A DNA stretch of 64,000 bases from SZUA-547 sp963669315 (GCA_963669315.1 OY770021.1:3410001-3474000); one strand, 5' to 3'. Counted from the stretch's first letter, positions 47,714 to 56,261 are shown. The notes: a model not told the origin generated them from the letters alone. Translations and numbers: made by a program.

Positions 47714-47947
47714 TCATGAAGACGCCCTAAATTTCGCCCACCGCCTCCGCTGCGCTTCGGCGATACGCGCACGGCCTTCAGTCGTCTTCGGCCCGGTTGA
47801 TAGGCCGCCATGCAGTCGGCAGCGTTCGCTCCATGGCATTGGACGAATCTTGCACGGCGTTCCCTTGCGGGTTTTCGCGCCGCAGGTGACGCCCCGCCGC
47901 TTGAAACCGGACCAGACGATCCGGCAGGCTCGTTCAATCGCATCCAT
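47714..47947 (-). CDS. small HGGxSTGP motif protein, mobile-element type
   Basis: 77 residues with three cysteines ahead of the motif (CGAKTRKGTPC and ERC) and RLHGGLSTGPKTTEGRARI, a signature of small zinc-ribbon-like proteins carried by alphaproteobacterial phages and genomic islands. It begins two bases after the XRE-type regulator gene ends, so the two form a short operon. Function is unknown. Confidence 0.75.
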   Translation of the reverse strand: MDAIERACRIVWSGFKRRGVTCGAKTRKGTPCKIRPMPWSERCRLHGGLSTGPKTTEGRARIAEAQRRRWAKFRASS

Positions 47948-47949
47948 GA

Positions 47950-48228
47950 CTAAGACCCCATGACGCGCGCGCGCTTGGAGTCTGAAAATTCTCTCTCAGG
48001 GATAAATCCGACTCCGAGAACTGGATTGGAGATCGGTTCGACGCCAGCATCAGCCAGCGCGTGGCGAATTCGTTGCGCGCCGACTTCTTCTCGACGCGCG
48101 CTCATGCTGTCTTTCCTCTCCCAATACGCCACCGCCTTGGGATGCAGATCCGCCGCCTCGGCCAGGTCTTTCTGCGTCCAGCCCAGAAGCGCCCGCGCGG
48201 CTCTGATCTGCGCGCCCGATCGAAACAT
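47950..48228 (-). CDS. XRE-type helix-turn-helix regulator
   Basis: 92 residues from the ATG at 48228, preceded by GGAGG on the reverse strand. The helix-turn-helix is IRAARALLGWTQKDLAEAADLHPKAVAYWER. It resembles small regulators found with mobile-element genes; the downstream gene is a HGGxSTGP protein. A longer frame (start 48288) lacks a ribosome binding site. It probably controls an integrated element, now apparently reduced to these two genes. Confidence 0.8.
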   Translation of the reverse strand: MFRSGAQIRAARALLGWTQKDLAEAADLHPKAVAYWERKDSMSARREEVGAQRIRHALADAGVEPISNPVLGVGFIPEREFSDSKRARVMGS

Positions 48229-49279
48229 GCTCGCCTCCGTTGTTTCACCATTTGTTAATGGACGACCCGTGGGGACGCACGCCCGCACGCCGAGATTCTC
48301 GTCAACTCAACAAATTGATATTGCTTGCAAAACGCATTCTAACCCCCCCTCGCCGTAGCGGGCAATAAAGCGCTGATCTTGGCGAAAGGCGAAGCATGGG
48401 GGGTGGTTGGATTTCCAGAGCCTGTCGCCGGCGCACCGGAAGCCCCTGGCCGGCGTCATTGCTAACACAGGAATCGTCGCGAGAACGCACTTCATCCGCG
48501 CGCGCGCAAAGGACCGGGGGTAGTCCCCGATCGAGAGCTTCCATTTGAACACCGGAAAGCACCGCTATTCGCACACTTCTGCAATTCGGAAAATGGGGGG
48601 GTACTTCGATCTCTAGAATCACCAAACTGAATACCGGAAGCCTCTGACGACTTACCATAAACCGTAACAAAAAAGGTTCTCGGCGATGTCCGCTTTTGCG
48701 GGGAAAGCAGACGCTGGTCTCAGACGGGCTGATGTTTGCTTTCGCCAGGAACAGACATTCAGTGCCAGCTAGCTGAATGGCGGCTGCGCGGGACAAACCA
48801 GCCTGACGCGGGTGCAACATAATCCGCCGCGCTGGCGAAGGCACGACACGGTGCTGCCCGCCGCGCTGCAGCGCGACTTCCCGAAAACGGTCCTTCAAGC
48901 CCGCTCGAATGCCTCTGACCGCAACCTGTCATTCGCTGCACGCGCGCGGGGCGTCCGAGTTGCGGACAAACCAGCCCGACGCGGGTGCAACATAATCCGC
49001 CGCGCTGGCGAAGGCACGACAGGGTGCTGCCCGCCGCGCTGCAGCGCGACTTCCCGAAAGCGGTCGTTCAAGCCCGCTCGAATGCCTCTGACCGCAACCT
49101 GTCATTCGCTGCACGCGCGCGGGGCGTCCGAGTTGCGGACAAAGCCGTCATTTGAGTCATTTGGTCAGATTATCGGTGGTGATCCGACGCGGACATTGAT
49201 CCTCTTCGTGTTGAAGGTCGATGACTTGAGCCAAAGACTGGAGAAATGGATCAAGCCGTATTGGTTATCTTCCGAAGCT
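48229..49279. other. gene-poor stretch rich in repeats
   Basis: About 1 kb with no gene I can support. Long reverse frames here are mostly translations of repeat DNA. It contains a 173-bp tandem repeat (48791-49136) and, near 48690-48770, GC-rich segments such as GCGAAAGC-type motifs of the kind common in intergenic repeats. The position, between a mobile-element remnant and dtd, fits an old insertion scar. Confidence 0.55.
48791..49136 (-). repeat. 173-bp tandem direct repeat, two copies, dispersed family A
   Basis: The unit from 48791 (GGACAAACCAG...) recurs at 48964 with a 173-base period; the next copy begins at 49137 (GGACAAA) but soon diverges. The copies differ by few bases (for example ACACGG versus ACAGGG near 48847/49020). 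Read on the reverse strand, the unit is about 70% identical by eye to 60741-60860 over some 120 bases, so it belongs to a dispersed family. Confidence 0.85.
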
Positions 49280-49723
49280 TCATTTCTGATTGGTATCGAG
49301 CCAGATCGTCACCGGCCCATCGTTGATGAGTGACACCTTCATATCGGCACCGAAGCTTCCACTAGCGACCGCAACACCGTACTCGCGCACTTTGGCCATG
49401 AAGAGCTCGTAGAGACGCTCGCCCTCGTCGGGCGCCGCTGCCGTGGAAAAGCCCGGCCGGTTGCCCCTGGTTTCCGCCGCTAGTGTGAATTGGCTGATAA
49501 TCAGAGCCGATCCACCGATGTCCTGCACGGAGCGGTTCATACGGCCTTTCTCGTCTCGGAAGATGCGCAGCTTCACAACTTTTCGGGCAAGCCATTCGCT
49601 CTCCGCCTCGGTGTCGTCCCGCATCGCGCAGACAAAGACAACGAGGCCAGATCCAATTTCACCGACGACTTCGCCGTCGATGTTCACGCTTGCCCCTGAC
49701 GTTCTCTGGATTAACGCGCGCAT
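49280..49723 (-). CDS. dtd: D-aminoacyl-tRNA deacylase
   Basis: 147 residues, the standard length of DTD, which hydrolyses D-aminoacyl-tRNA such as D-Tyr-tRNA. Motifs: SQFTLAA, the Gly-cisPro-type region GNRPGFSTAAAPDE and NDGPVTIWLD near the C-terminus. The start ATG at 49723 fits MRALIQRTSGASV. It is isolated, between repeat DNA and the GlxA-type regulator. Confidence 0.94.
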   Translation of the reverse strand: MRALIQRTSGASVNIDGEVVGEIGSGLVVFVCAMRDDTEAESEWLARKVVKLRIFRDEKGRMNRSVQDIGGSALIISQFTLAAETRGNRPGFSTAAAPDEGERLYELFMAKVREYGVAVASGSFGADMKVSLINDGPVTIWLDTNQK

Positions 49724-49749
49724 GCTGCTTTCTCCGATTTCAACATCGT

Positions 49750-50739
49750 CTAGGTTCCGTGCACTCCTTTAAAGAGGGACGGCGATAGGCCGAAGCGCTT
49801 CTCGAAAGCCGTGCGAAACCCCGCCTCAGATCGATACCCGACAGCGGGCGCGACGATCTTAATCGGTTCTCCGGCCAGCAACAGCGCTCGCGCGCGATCC
49901 AATCGCGCCATCTCGACGAACTGACCCGGCGTCTGGCGCATGATCGCCTGGAACTTCCGGACGAAGGTTCGTTCGCTCATGCCGGCCCGCTCCGCCAAGT
50001 CTTCCACCCGAAGCGGTTTGTCGAGATTGCTGAGAAGCCAGTCGACGAGATCAGAAAACCTCCCGGAGGAGGTGATCTGCGCCGAAAGAATATCGCTGAA
50101 CTGGGTCTGCGTGCCCGGGCGGTGGGCATAGACCACGAGCATCTTCGCCACGCGCGCCTTCATATCCGGGCCGTGATCTTCCTCGATCAGCGCAAGCGCC
50201 ATATCGATGCCACTCGTCACGCCTGCCGAGGTCCAAAGCTTGCCGTCATTCACGTAGATTGAGTCGCTATCGACTGTGGCGTCAGGATGCGTATCGGCGA
50301 ACATATCCGCCGCCGCCCAATGGGTCGCGACCCGACGTCCGTCGACAAGACCGGCGCCGCCCAGAAGAAATGCGCCCGTGCAGACGGACCCGACGCGCGC
50401 GGCCTTCTCGTGCGCCGAGGATAGCCAGCCCATCAACCGAACGTCTGCACATGCCGCACCGATCGCGTCTTCGACGCCCCCGACGGCGAGAACTGTGTCT
50501 CGATTGGTGAGCACGATCTCATCACATGGTGTGGTGTTGATCTCAAAGCCCGACCAACTGCGGACTAACCCGCCCTCCGATGATACGGCGATCGCCTCAT
50601 AAGCCTTCGACCCCAGAAATCCGTTAACCGCGGTGAACACGCTGGCCGGCCCCGACATGTCGAGAATCTCGAATTGGGGAAAGACAGCGAAGAATATCCG
50701 GTGCGTCGACATTGGCAGGATATTGTCGGTCTTTGTCAT
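49750..50739 (-). CDS. GlxA-type AraC family regulator with DJ-1/PfpI N-terminal domain
   Basis: 329 residues from the ATG at 50739 (AAGGGA about 10 bases upstream); other in-frame starts are TTG 50748 and ATG 50712. The N-terminal half is DJ-1/PfpI-like with the nucleophile-elbow region VGSVCTGAFLLGGAGL; the C-terminal AraC helix-turn-helix pair is EDLAERAGMSERTFVRKFQAIMRQTPGQF. It is divergent from two membrane-protein genes starting at 50858, a likely target. Its ligand is unknown. Confidence 0.88.
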   Translation of the reverse strand: MTKTDNILPMSTHRIFFAVFPQFEILDMSGPASVFTAVNGFLGSKAYEAIAVSSEGGLVRSWSGFEINTTPCDEIVLTNRDTVLAVGGVEDAIGAACADVRLMGWLSSAHEKAARVGSVCTGAFLLGGAGLVDGRRVATHWAAADMFADTHPDATVDSDSIYVNDGKLWTSAGVTSGIDMALALIEEDHGPDMKARVAKMLVVYAHRPGTQTQFSDILSAQITSSGRFSDLVDWLLSNLDKPLRVEDLAERAGMSERTFVRKFQAIMRQTPGQFVEMARLDRARALLLAGEPIKIVAPAVGYRSEAGFRTAFEKRFGLSPSLFKGVHGT

Positions 50740-50857
50740 GGCTGCCAAGTCCCTTAACGCCTACCTCTCCCGCTCGAAACCCAAAATCAGACTTAAAGCG
50801 GCGGCGCGAGCGGTACTCAAGCTCGCCAGCCGAGCCGCATGAACGGAGCTATCGAAA

Positions 50858-51265
50858 ATGGAACTGATTCACCCCGCGCTGCGGTATCTGCTGGCGCTCG
50901 CCTATCTCTACGGCGCGGCCGTGCATGTCGCAAACATGGCAGGCCAATCGGGCTTCGTCTGGTCTGAAGCGCCGTTGAAGTGGCAAGGGCTCGACGTCGC
51001 TTATCTCGTCATCGACGTTTTGGTCGTGTTGGGCCTGCTTTTACTGCCTCGATTTGGTCTCGCGGCCTTTGCCCTGGCGGCGATGAGCCAGATCATCCTC
51101 TACACGATATTCAGATCGTGGATTCTGGACGTCCCGGCGGAGTTTTTGCCGTCGCCTGAACAAGCGGCCTATCTGACCCAACTGGTCGGCTTTCACATCA
51201 TTACGCTGATCCTGGCGGCCGGGAGTCTCACGGTGCGCGGCTCATGGGGGAGTGTCCTGCCATGA
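50858..51265 (+). CDS. membrane protein of unknown function, 135 aa
   Basis: Four hydrophobic segments predicted (about 8-24, 45-63, 66-85, 108-128). Not assigned to a family. The stop overlaps the next start (ATGA). Divergent from the AraC-type regulator gene, which may control it. Confidence 0.75.
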   Translation: MELIHPALRYLLALAYLYGAAVHVANMAGQSGFVWSEAPLKWQGLDVAYLVIDVLVVLGLLLLPRFGLAAFALAAMSQIILYTIFRSWILDVPAEFLPSPEQAAYLTQLVGFHIITLILAAGSLTVRGSWGSVLP

Positions 51266-51840
51266 GTGCGCCTGTCATCTCCTCTGTCCCTGCGAAACTG
51301 GATCATGGCCGCGTGTCACGCATTCTGTTTCTGTTTCTCGTGACATTGGCGGCGCTGGCCTTCGTGCCAGACTTGCCGTTTCACCAACTCGACGATCCGA
51401 GCCATTGGGGCGTTCTTGGGTTTCTCGGCGTCGTCGCGACTATGGCGATTCAAGACAGCTGGGATCTGAACCGGCCCCTGCTTCGCTGTCTCATGGGGCT
51501 CTTCCTCGCTGGCTTGCCGGCCATCTATGTCGCGAATTGGATCCGATGGGGCGGACCGATCGAGAGCCTCTGGGTCGAGCTCGCCGGACTCACCTTCTGG
51601 GTCGGACTGGCAATCGCGTCGCGGCGCTACATCGGGGTGATCTGGTTCGGCGTCGCCGCCCACGCCATTTGGGACGCATTTCACTTCGGTCACACCGAAT
51701 ACGTTCCAGATTGGTACATCATTGCGTGTATCGCCGCCGATCTTGGACTGGCCGGTTTGCTGCTGATAGCGACTGTGACCCGTTCAGCTCTGATGAGGCC
51801 ATCTGGGCGCGAAAGATTTGCTCCTGAGTGCGTGGCATGA
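51262..51840 (+). CDS. DUF6010-like membrane protein
   Basis: 192 residues with about six hydrophobic helices. The segment WFGVAAHAIWDAFHFGHTEY, with histidines in HxxWDxxH spacing, resembles DUF6010-type membrane proteins. The start ATG at 51262 overlaps the previous stop by 4 bases, so both genes are cotranscribed. Function is unknown. Confidence 0.7.
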   Translation: MSAPVISSVPAKLDHGRVSRILFLFLVTLAALAFVPDLPFHQLDDPSHWGVLGFLGVVATMAIQDSWDLNRPLLRCLMGLFLAGLPAIYVANWIRWGGPIESLWVELAGLTFWVGLAIASRRYIGVIWFGVAAHAIWDAFHFGHTEYVPDWYIIACIAADLGLAGLLLIATVTRSALMRPSGRERFAPECVA

Positions 51841-51873
51841 TGTGGGGTGCGAAGGTCTCCATAGCTGTACTTT

Positions 51874-51901
51874 AAGGAGTTGGTTCCCGCTCCAACTCCT
51901 T
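51874..51901 (+). terminator. possible terminator hairpin after the 50858-51840 genes
   Basis: A perfect 10-bp stem (AAGGAGTTGG with CCAACTCCTT) and an 8-base loop. No T-run follows, so it may also act as an RNA stability element. It separates the two membrane genes from the CueR-like promoter that starts at 51950. Confidence 0.45.
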
Positions 51902-51949
51902 CGTGATCTTTAGCCACCACTTCCGGGATCAGACAGCGAACAAATGCCC

Positions 51950-51980
51950 TTGACCTTCCAGTCACAGGAACGATTAGGCG
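51950..51980 (+). promoter_or_regulatory. CueR/MerR-type promoter upstream of the cytochrome/copper operon
   Basis: TTGACC -35 box (51950-51955), 19-base spacer and a weak -10 TAGGCG (51975-51980), the long spacing typical of MerR-family promoters. Inside the spacer CCTTCC and GGAACG form a partial inverted repeat with a 7-base centre, the geometry of CueR operators at copA (one arm position differs). No merR-type gene is in the window. The start codon of the first gene is 32 bases downstream. Confidence 0.5.
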
Positions 51981-52011
51981 GTCACATGCTGAATGGTGAG
52001 GCATACGGTGA

Positions 52012-52458
52012 ATGAGAAGCTATCTTTGCGTCGCGGTTGTCGTTGTGCTTGGAGCGGCCACATGGTGGTTTATGCAGCCAACGGGTGAACTGAGACCGAT
52101 TGGGAACACCGCCATGCATGACGCTGGTTCGGATACGCCTGCGCCACAGGCGTTGCGCATCGTGGTTCCATCGCTGTCCATGGACGCGAAGCGAGGAAAG
52201 CTCGCATTCGAAGAGAATTGCGTCGCCTGCCACGGGGCCAACGGCGCTGGAACCGGAAATGGTTCACCGCTCATCCACGAGATTTACGAGCCGAGTCATC
52301 ACTGCGACGCATCGTTTTACCTGGCTGCCCGCAATGGGGTTCGCGCGCACCATTGGCGGTTTAGAGACATGCCGCCGGTCGAGGGCGTGTCTGACCAAGA
52401 AGTCGAATACATTGTCGCATACGTACGCGAAGTTCAGCGGGCGAACGGCATTCAATGA
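52012..52458 (+). CDS. class I cytochrome c, membrane-anchored
   Basis: 148 residues with an N-terminal membrane/signal segment (3-21). Heme motif CVACH at 70-74 and a candidate axial Met in RFRDMPP (M120). The mature domain contains several histidines (GSPLIHEIYEPSHH). It is the first gene behind a CueR-like promoter and is followed by other cytochrome and copper genes. It is likely a periplasmic electron carrier. Confidence 0.88.
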   Translation: MRSYLCVAVVVVLGAATWWFMQPTGELRPIGNTAMHDAGSDTPAPQALRIVVPSLSMDAKRGKLAFEENCVACHGANGAGTGNGSPLIHEIYEPSHHCDASFYLAARNGVRAHHWRFRDMPPVEGVSDQEVEYIVAYVREVQRANGIQ

Positions 52459-52510
52459 TGCGTGAAAGGGCGCAAGCGTGTAGGCTCAGCAATAGAAAGT
52501 GACGGCACAG

Positions 52511-52825
52511 ATGCGATCGATTGTCTTTCTTCTCTGCGGATTTTTGGCGCTGGCAATCTCCAGCGCCGCGTCCGCGCACGAAGGCGGTCATCACGATACG
52601 ACAGCCGAACCGGGCGTCGAGTCGCATGAACTGCACGCCATTGATCTCTGCTGCCACGAAGATGCGGCACCGCATTGTTCCGGCGCGCATTCGCAAGCCA
52701 TTGCCCAGAACTCGGCCGCATCGATTTCCTCGGTGCAGTGTGAATCCATAGTCGTTCCGCCGGTGTCGCTCCTTGCGGCCTTGACCGCCCAGCCACCGCC
52801 ATCCCCGCCTCCGATCCTTCGCTGA
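52511..52825 (+). CDS. small secreted His/Cys-rich protein
   Basis: 104 residues from the ATG at 52511 (an in-frame GTG at 52499 is an alternative) with a signal peptide (RSIVFLLCGFLALAISSAASAH). The mature part is rich in histidine near the start (HEGGHHD), then LCCHEDAAPHCSGAHS. A proline-rich tail ends PPSPPPILR. Copper- or metal-binding is inferred from composition and from the neighbouring multicopper oxidase gene. No known family was recognised. Confidence 0.72.
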   Translation: MRSIVFLLCGFLALAISSAASAHEGGHHDTTAEPGVESHELHAIDLCCHEDAAPHCSGAHSQAIAQNSAASISSVQCESIVVPPVSLLAALTAQPPPSPPPILR

Positions 52826-52860
52826 GACCTCTCTCCGTCGCCCTATGGCGACCCGTCTCA
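52823..52860 (+). other. nested inverted repeat between two operon genes
   Basis: TGAGAC (52823) pairs with GTCTCA (52855), and inside it GTCGCC (52837) pairs with GGCGAC (52847) across a CTAT loop. It spans the stop codon of the small His/Cys protein and lies before the cytochrome c' gene. It could be an mRNA processing or stability element; no T-run follows. Confidence 0.55.
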
Positions 52861-52877
52861 CGTGAAGGAAGGACCAG

Positions 52878-53465
52878 ATGAAAGCTTCAACCAGACTTGG
52901 GCTGCTCGCCGGCGGCGCGGCGATCGCGTTTGCATTGGGCGCGTTCGCCCACGGCAAGGCCACAGGCGTCGTCAAAGAGCGCATGGACTTTATGGTCGTG
53001 CTCAAGGACGCCAACAAAACCGTCGCCGATATGATGCGGGGCAAGACCGAGTACGATCCTGAAAAAGTTAGGGAAGCGGCGCGCGCCATGGCTGCGCATG
53101 GCGGCGAGAGCATGACCAGGCTGTTTCCCGAAGGCTCGCTCGAAGCCTCGGAGGCGCGGGAAGAAATCTGGAGCGATTGGGATCGCTTCTCGAAACTTGC
53201 CGAAAATCTCTTCGTATACGCGACTGCCCTAGAAAAGACCGCAAACAACGAGCGTGCGCCAGTGGGCGCTCCGTCAGGTGGGATGATGTCCGGCGGCGGC
53301 ATGATGTCAGATGGAGGCATGATGTCTGGCGGCGGCACGATGGGGGGGCAGGAGCAGATGCCCTCACGTGAGATGCTCGCTGCAATGCCGCCCGACATGG
53401 TGTTCCTCCACGTCAATGACACGTGCTCGGCCTGTCACAAGGATTTCAGGCGCGAGGAAAAATAA
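52878..53465 (+). CDS. cytochrome c'-like protein with Met-rich insert
   Basis: 195 residues with an N-terminal signal (LGLLAGGAAIAFALGAFAHG). The C-terminal CSACHKDFR (C183, C186, H187) is the typical heme site of cytochrome c' in its last helix. Before it there is an unusual Met/Gly-rich insert (residues ~133-161: repeated GGMMS units), absent from standard ~130-residue cytochromes c'. Met clusters in copper proteins bind Cu(I), so copper binding is inferred. The start of the next gene overlaps its stop by one base. Confidence 0.85.
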   Translation: MKASTRLGLLAGGAAIAFALGAFAHGKATGVVKERMDFMVVLKDANKTVADMMRGKTEYDPEKVREAARAMAAHGGESMTRLFPEGSLEASEAREEIWSDWDRFSKLAENLFVYATALEKTANNERAPVGAPSGGMMSGGGMMSDGGMMSGGGTMGGQEQMPSREMLAAMPPDMVFLHVNDTCSACHKDFRREEK

Positions 53466-54361
53466 TGCTCAAGCGCAAATGGGTTTATACTGGCCTCGCG
53501 GCGCTTGTCGTCGGCCTGGCGACGGCTGGCTGGGCGATTCAGGGTCCTGATTTCGCGGGGCGCAATCTTTCAGGGTTGGAAGGCGACGTGGATCGCGGCG
53601 CCTATGTGGCGCGGCTCTCCGGCTGCATCGCCTGCCACACGGACGTGAAGTCGGGTCGGGGCGTGCTGGCGGGCGGCACCGAGATCGAGACCGACTTCGG
53701 CTCCTTTTTCCCACCGAATATCACGCCGCATCCCGAGGACGGGATCGGCGACTGGTCGCTCGACGATTTCAGCCGGGCGCTGACATTGGGGCTGGACCCG
53801 GATGGCAAGCATTATTTCCCGTCCTTCCCTTATCCCTTCTACACCCGGCTCGGCGATCAGCAGATCGTCGATCTCTGGGCTGCGGTGCAGTCGGTTCCCG
53901 CCGTCGATGGAGGACCGCCGCCACACGGGCTGCGCTTCCCCTTCGGATTCCATGAGGGCGTCGGCGTCTGGCAGCGGATGTTCTTCGAGGCGGGCGAACT
54001 TGACCCGGTTCCCGCTAAGTCCGACTCGTGGAATCGCGGGCGCGTTCTGGCGCAAGGGCCTGCGCATTGCGGCGCTTGTCACACGCCTCGAAATCTACTT
54101 GGTGCGCGAATTGAGTCCCAGCGATACGAGGGTGGCGAGGGTCCGGGCGGAGAGAAGATTCCCGCGATTACGGCAACAGTTTTGGAGGAGCGTGGCTGGA
54201 CCAAGGAGGACCTGATCTATGCGCTCCGAACAGGCGTTATGCCGGATGGCGACAATTTCGGTGGCTCGATGGCTGAAGTTGTCGTCGATGGAACCAGATA
54301 TTGGACAGACGCCGATTTGTCGGCGCTCGCCGAGTACATCTTCCACCCGGAGGTAAACTGA
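53465..54361 (+). CDS. diheme cytochrome c
   Basis: 298 residues with an N-terminal membrane anchor/signal (about 8-25). Two heme motifs: CIACH (54-58) and CGACH (202-206). It resembles cytochrome subunits of alcohol/aldehyde dehydrogenase complexes (GGTEIETDFGSFFPPNITP, FPSFPYPFYTRL). Start ATG at 53465 (TAATG overlap). It overlaps the multicopper oxidase gene by one base, suggesting electron exchange with it. Confidence 0.9.
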   Translation: MLKRKWVYTGLAALVVGLATAGWAIQGPDFAGRNLSGLEGDVDRGAYVARLSGCIACHTDVKSGRGVLAGGTEIETDFGSFFPPNITPHPEDGIGDWSLDDFSRALTLGLDPDGKHYFPSFPYPFYTRLGDQQIVDLWAAVQSVPAVDGGPPPHGLRFPFGFHEGVGVWQRMFFEAGELDPVPAKSDSWNRGRVLAQGPAHCGACHTPRNLLGARIESQRYEGGEGPGGEKIPAITATVLEERGWTKEDLIYALRTGVMPDGDNFGGSMAEVVVDGTRYWTDADLSALAEYIFHPEVN

Positions 54362-55737
54362 TGCGCTGGACGCGACGGGAATTTCTTGTAAGTGCGGCGT
54401 CGGCTACGGCGCTGGTGGGACGAAGCAGGGCAGCGACAGCACCTACTACGCTTCGCGCCGCGCCTAGCAAGGTCCGGCTAGCGCCCGACAAATATCCCGA
54501 AACGGATGTCTGGTGCTACGAGGACTCGACGCCTGGCCCGACAATTCGAGTAAAGCAGGGCGAGCGCATCGTCCGACGATTTGAAAATAGTCTGCCGCAA
54601 GCGTCCTCTGTCCATTGGCATGGCGTGCGCATTGAGAACGCGATGGACGGCGTTTCCGGTCTGACGCAGGCCGCCGTCGAGCCTGGTGAGGCGTTCACCT
54701 ATGACTTCGTCGCCCCTGACGCCGGGACCTATTGGTATCATCCTCACAACAAGAGCTGGGAGCAGATGGCTAGGGGTCTCTACGGCGCCCTGATCATAGA
54801 CGAGCCGGACCCACCCGACGTGGACGCGGACCACGTGCTTTTGATCGACGACTGGCGTCTGAATCAGAACGCCGAGATCGACAATAGTTTCGGTGCCATG
54901 CGGGACTGGTCACATGGCGGCAGGATCGGCAACTGGATCACCGTCAACGGTCTCGGCGAAGCTCAATTCCGCGCGACGGCCGGCGATCGGTTGAGGCTGC
55001 GGCTCGTCAATGTCGCGAATGCGCGAATCTTCACGATCGAGGCACGCGGGCTGGACGGATGGGTGGTCACGCTGGACGGGCAACCGCTGGCAGAACCGAC
55101 GCCGCTGTCGCGTCTTATCCTGGCTCCGGCGCAACGGGCCGATGTGATCGTCGACGTCACCGCGAAGGCAGGCGAGCAAGCTGACATCGTCTCGTTTGAG
55201 CGCGACGGTGGATACGCGATCGCCAGCATTAGCGTTTCAAATGGAACCCGCGCCCGACGCTCGACCACTCCTGGTCCGTTGCCGCCGAATCCGGTTCCGG
55301 AACCTAGTGACCTGTCGGTTCCGGCCATCGACCTATTGATGGAAGGCGGCGCCATGGGCGGTATGACTGGCGCGACCATGAACGGACGCCGCATGACAAC
55401 GCGCGAACTGGTCCGCCACGGCCATGTCTGGGCATTAAATGGCGTCGCCGGTATGCCGAAGGAGCCACTGCTGACCGCAAGTCGCGGTGAGACGGTCAAG
55501 ATCCGCATTCTGAATGAAACCGGATGGCCCCATGGAATGCATCTGCATGGTCATCATTTCCGCCAATTGGGGAGTAACGGCGAACTTGGTCCGCTGCGTG
55601 ACACGACACTTATTGCAGCCGGAGAAACCGCTGAGATCGCGTTTCTGGCCGATAATCCAGGCGACTGGTTGCTCCACTGTCACATGTTGGAGCACCAGGC
55701 GGCGGGGATGAAGACCTGGCTGAGGGTGACGGCATGA
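54361..55737 (+). CDS. multicopper oxidase, Tat-exported
   Basis: 458 residues with a twin-arginine signal (RRE FLVSAAS). Copper-binding motifs: HWHG (85-88), HPHN (127-130; usual HxH), HLHGHHF and HCHMLEH (439-445). A Met-rich stretch (MEGGAMGGMTGATMNG) lies ahead of the third motif, like methionine-rich regions of CueO/CopA. Likely a periplasmic Cu(I) or phenol oxidase for copper tolerance. One-base overlap with the diheme cytochrome upstream and 4-base overlap with a cytochrome c downstream. Confidence 0.92.
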   Translation: MRWTRREFLVSAASATALVGRSRAATAPTTLRAAPSKVRLAPDKYPETDVWCYEDSTPGPTIRVKQGERIVRRFENSLPQASSVHWHGVRIENAMDGVSGLTQAAVEPGEAFTYDFVAPDAGTYWYHPHNKSWEQMARGLYGALIIDEPDPPDVDADHVLLIDDWRLNQNAEIDNSFGAMRDWSHGGRIGNWITVNGLGEAQFRATAGDRLRLRLVNVANARIFTIEARGLDGWVVTLDGQPLAEPTPLSRLILAPAQRADVIVDVTAKAGEQADIVSFERDGGYAIASISVSNGTRARRSTTPGPLPPNPVPEPSDLSVPAIDLLMEGGAMGGMTGATMNGRRMTTRELVRHGHVWALNGVAGMPKEPLLTASRGETVKIRILNETGWPHGMHLHGHHFRQLGSNGELGPLRDTTLIAAGETAEIAFLADNPGDWLLHCHMLEHQAAGMKTWLRVTA

Positions 55738-56183
55738 TGCGCGCGCTTGCAGTCACCGCGATCCTTCTCCCCGCATCCGCGCTTGCTGAGACGCCGCCGC
55801 CTCTTGACCCGAGCGCGGTCGACCGGGGTGAGAAACTTTACGCCGAAGCCTGCGCATCGTGCCATGGCGCTAAGCTTGAGGGTCAACCGAACTGGCAAAC
55901 GCCGGACAAAGACGGCGTATTGCCCGCCCCGCCTCACGATGCGAGCGGGCATACTTGGCATCACCCGGACAGCATGCTTTTCGCCTACACCAAACTCGGC
56001 GGCGCCGAGACCTTGCGGCGCATGGGTCTGGAGACCGCAGTAAGCGGGATGCCCGGTTTCGCTGATACGCTCAGCGACGAGGACATCTCCGAAATTCTGA
56101 CTTTCATCAAATCGAAATGGCCCGAGCGCGAACGCAGCTATCAGTTCGAACGAACGCAGGCAGACAAAAGAAGAGGCCAGTGA
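55734..56183 (+). CDS. class I cytochrome c
   Basis: 149 residues with a signal peptide (ALAVTAILLPASALAE). Heme motif CASCH (40-44). The sequence DSMLFAYTKLGGAETLRRMG and TFIKSKWPERE resembles monoheme cytochromes of copper-oxidase clusters. Its start overlaps the multicopper oxidase stop. It is probably a soluble periplasmic electron donor or acceptor for the oxidase. Confidence 0.88.
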   Translation: MMRALAVTAILLPASALAETPPPLDPSAVDRGEKLYAEACASCHGAKLEGQPNWQTPDKDGVLPAPPHDASGHTWHHPDSMLFAYTKLGGAETLRRMGLETAVSGMPGFADTLSDEDISEILTFIKSKWPERERSYQFERTQADKRRGQ

Positions 56184-56261
56184 ATTTACGCGATTGACCT
56201 CACACTTCGGCACAGCGCGAATAGACGATCTGCGCAGAGTGGTTACGAGGTTTCGTACGTT

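Noticed and set aside
48302..48898. 198-residue reverse frame in the repeat region
   Set aside because: Begins inside the 173-bp repeat unit and has no recognisable protein content.
48791..49140. CRISPR array
   Set aside because: Only two long direct copies with no short regular repeats or spacers; no cas genes.
48812..49333. 173-residue forward frame over the tandem repeat
   Set aside because: It merely translates the two repeat copies, giving an internal duplication, and runs into the 3' end of dtd.
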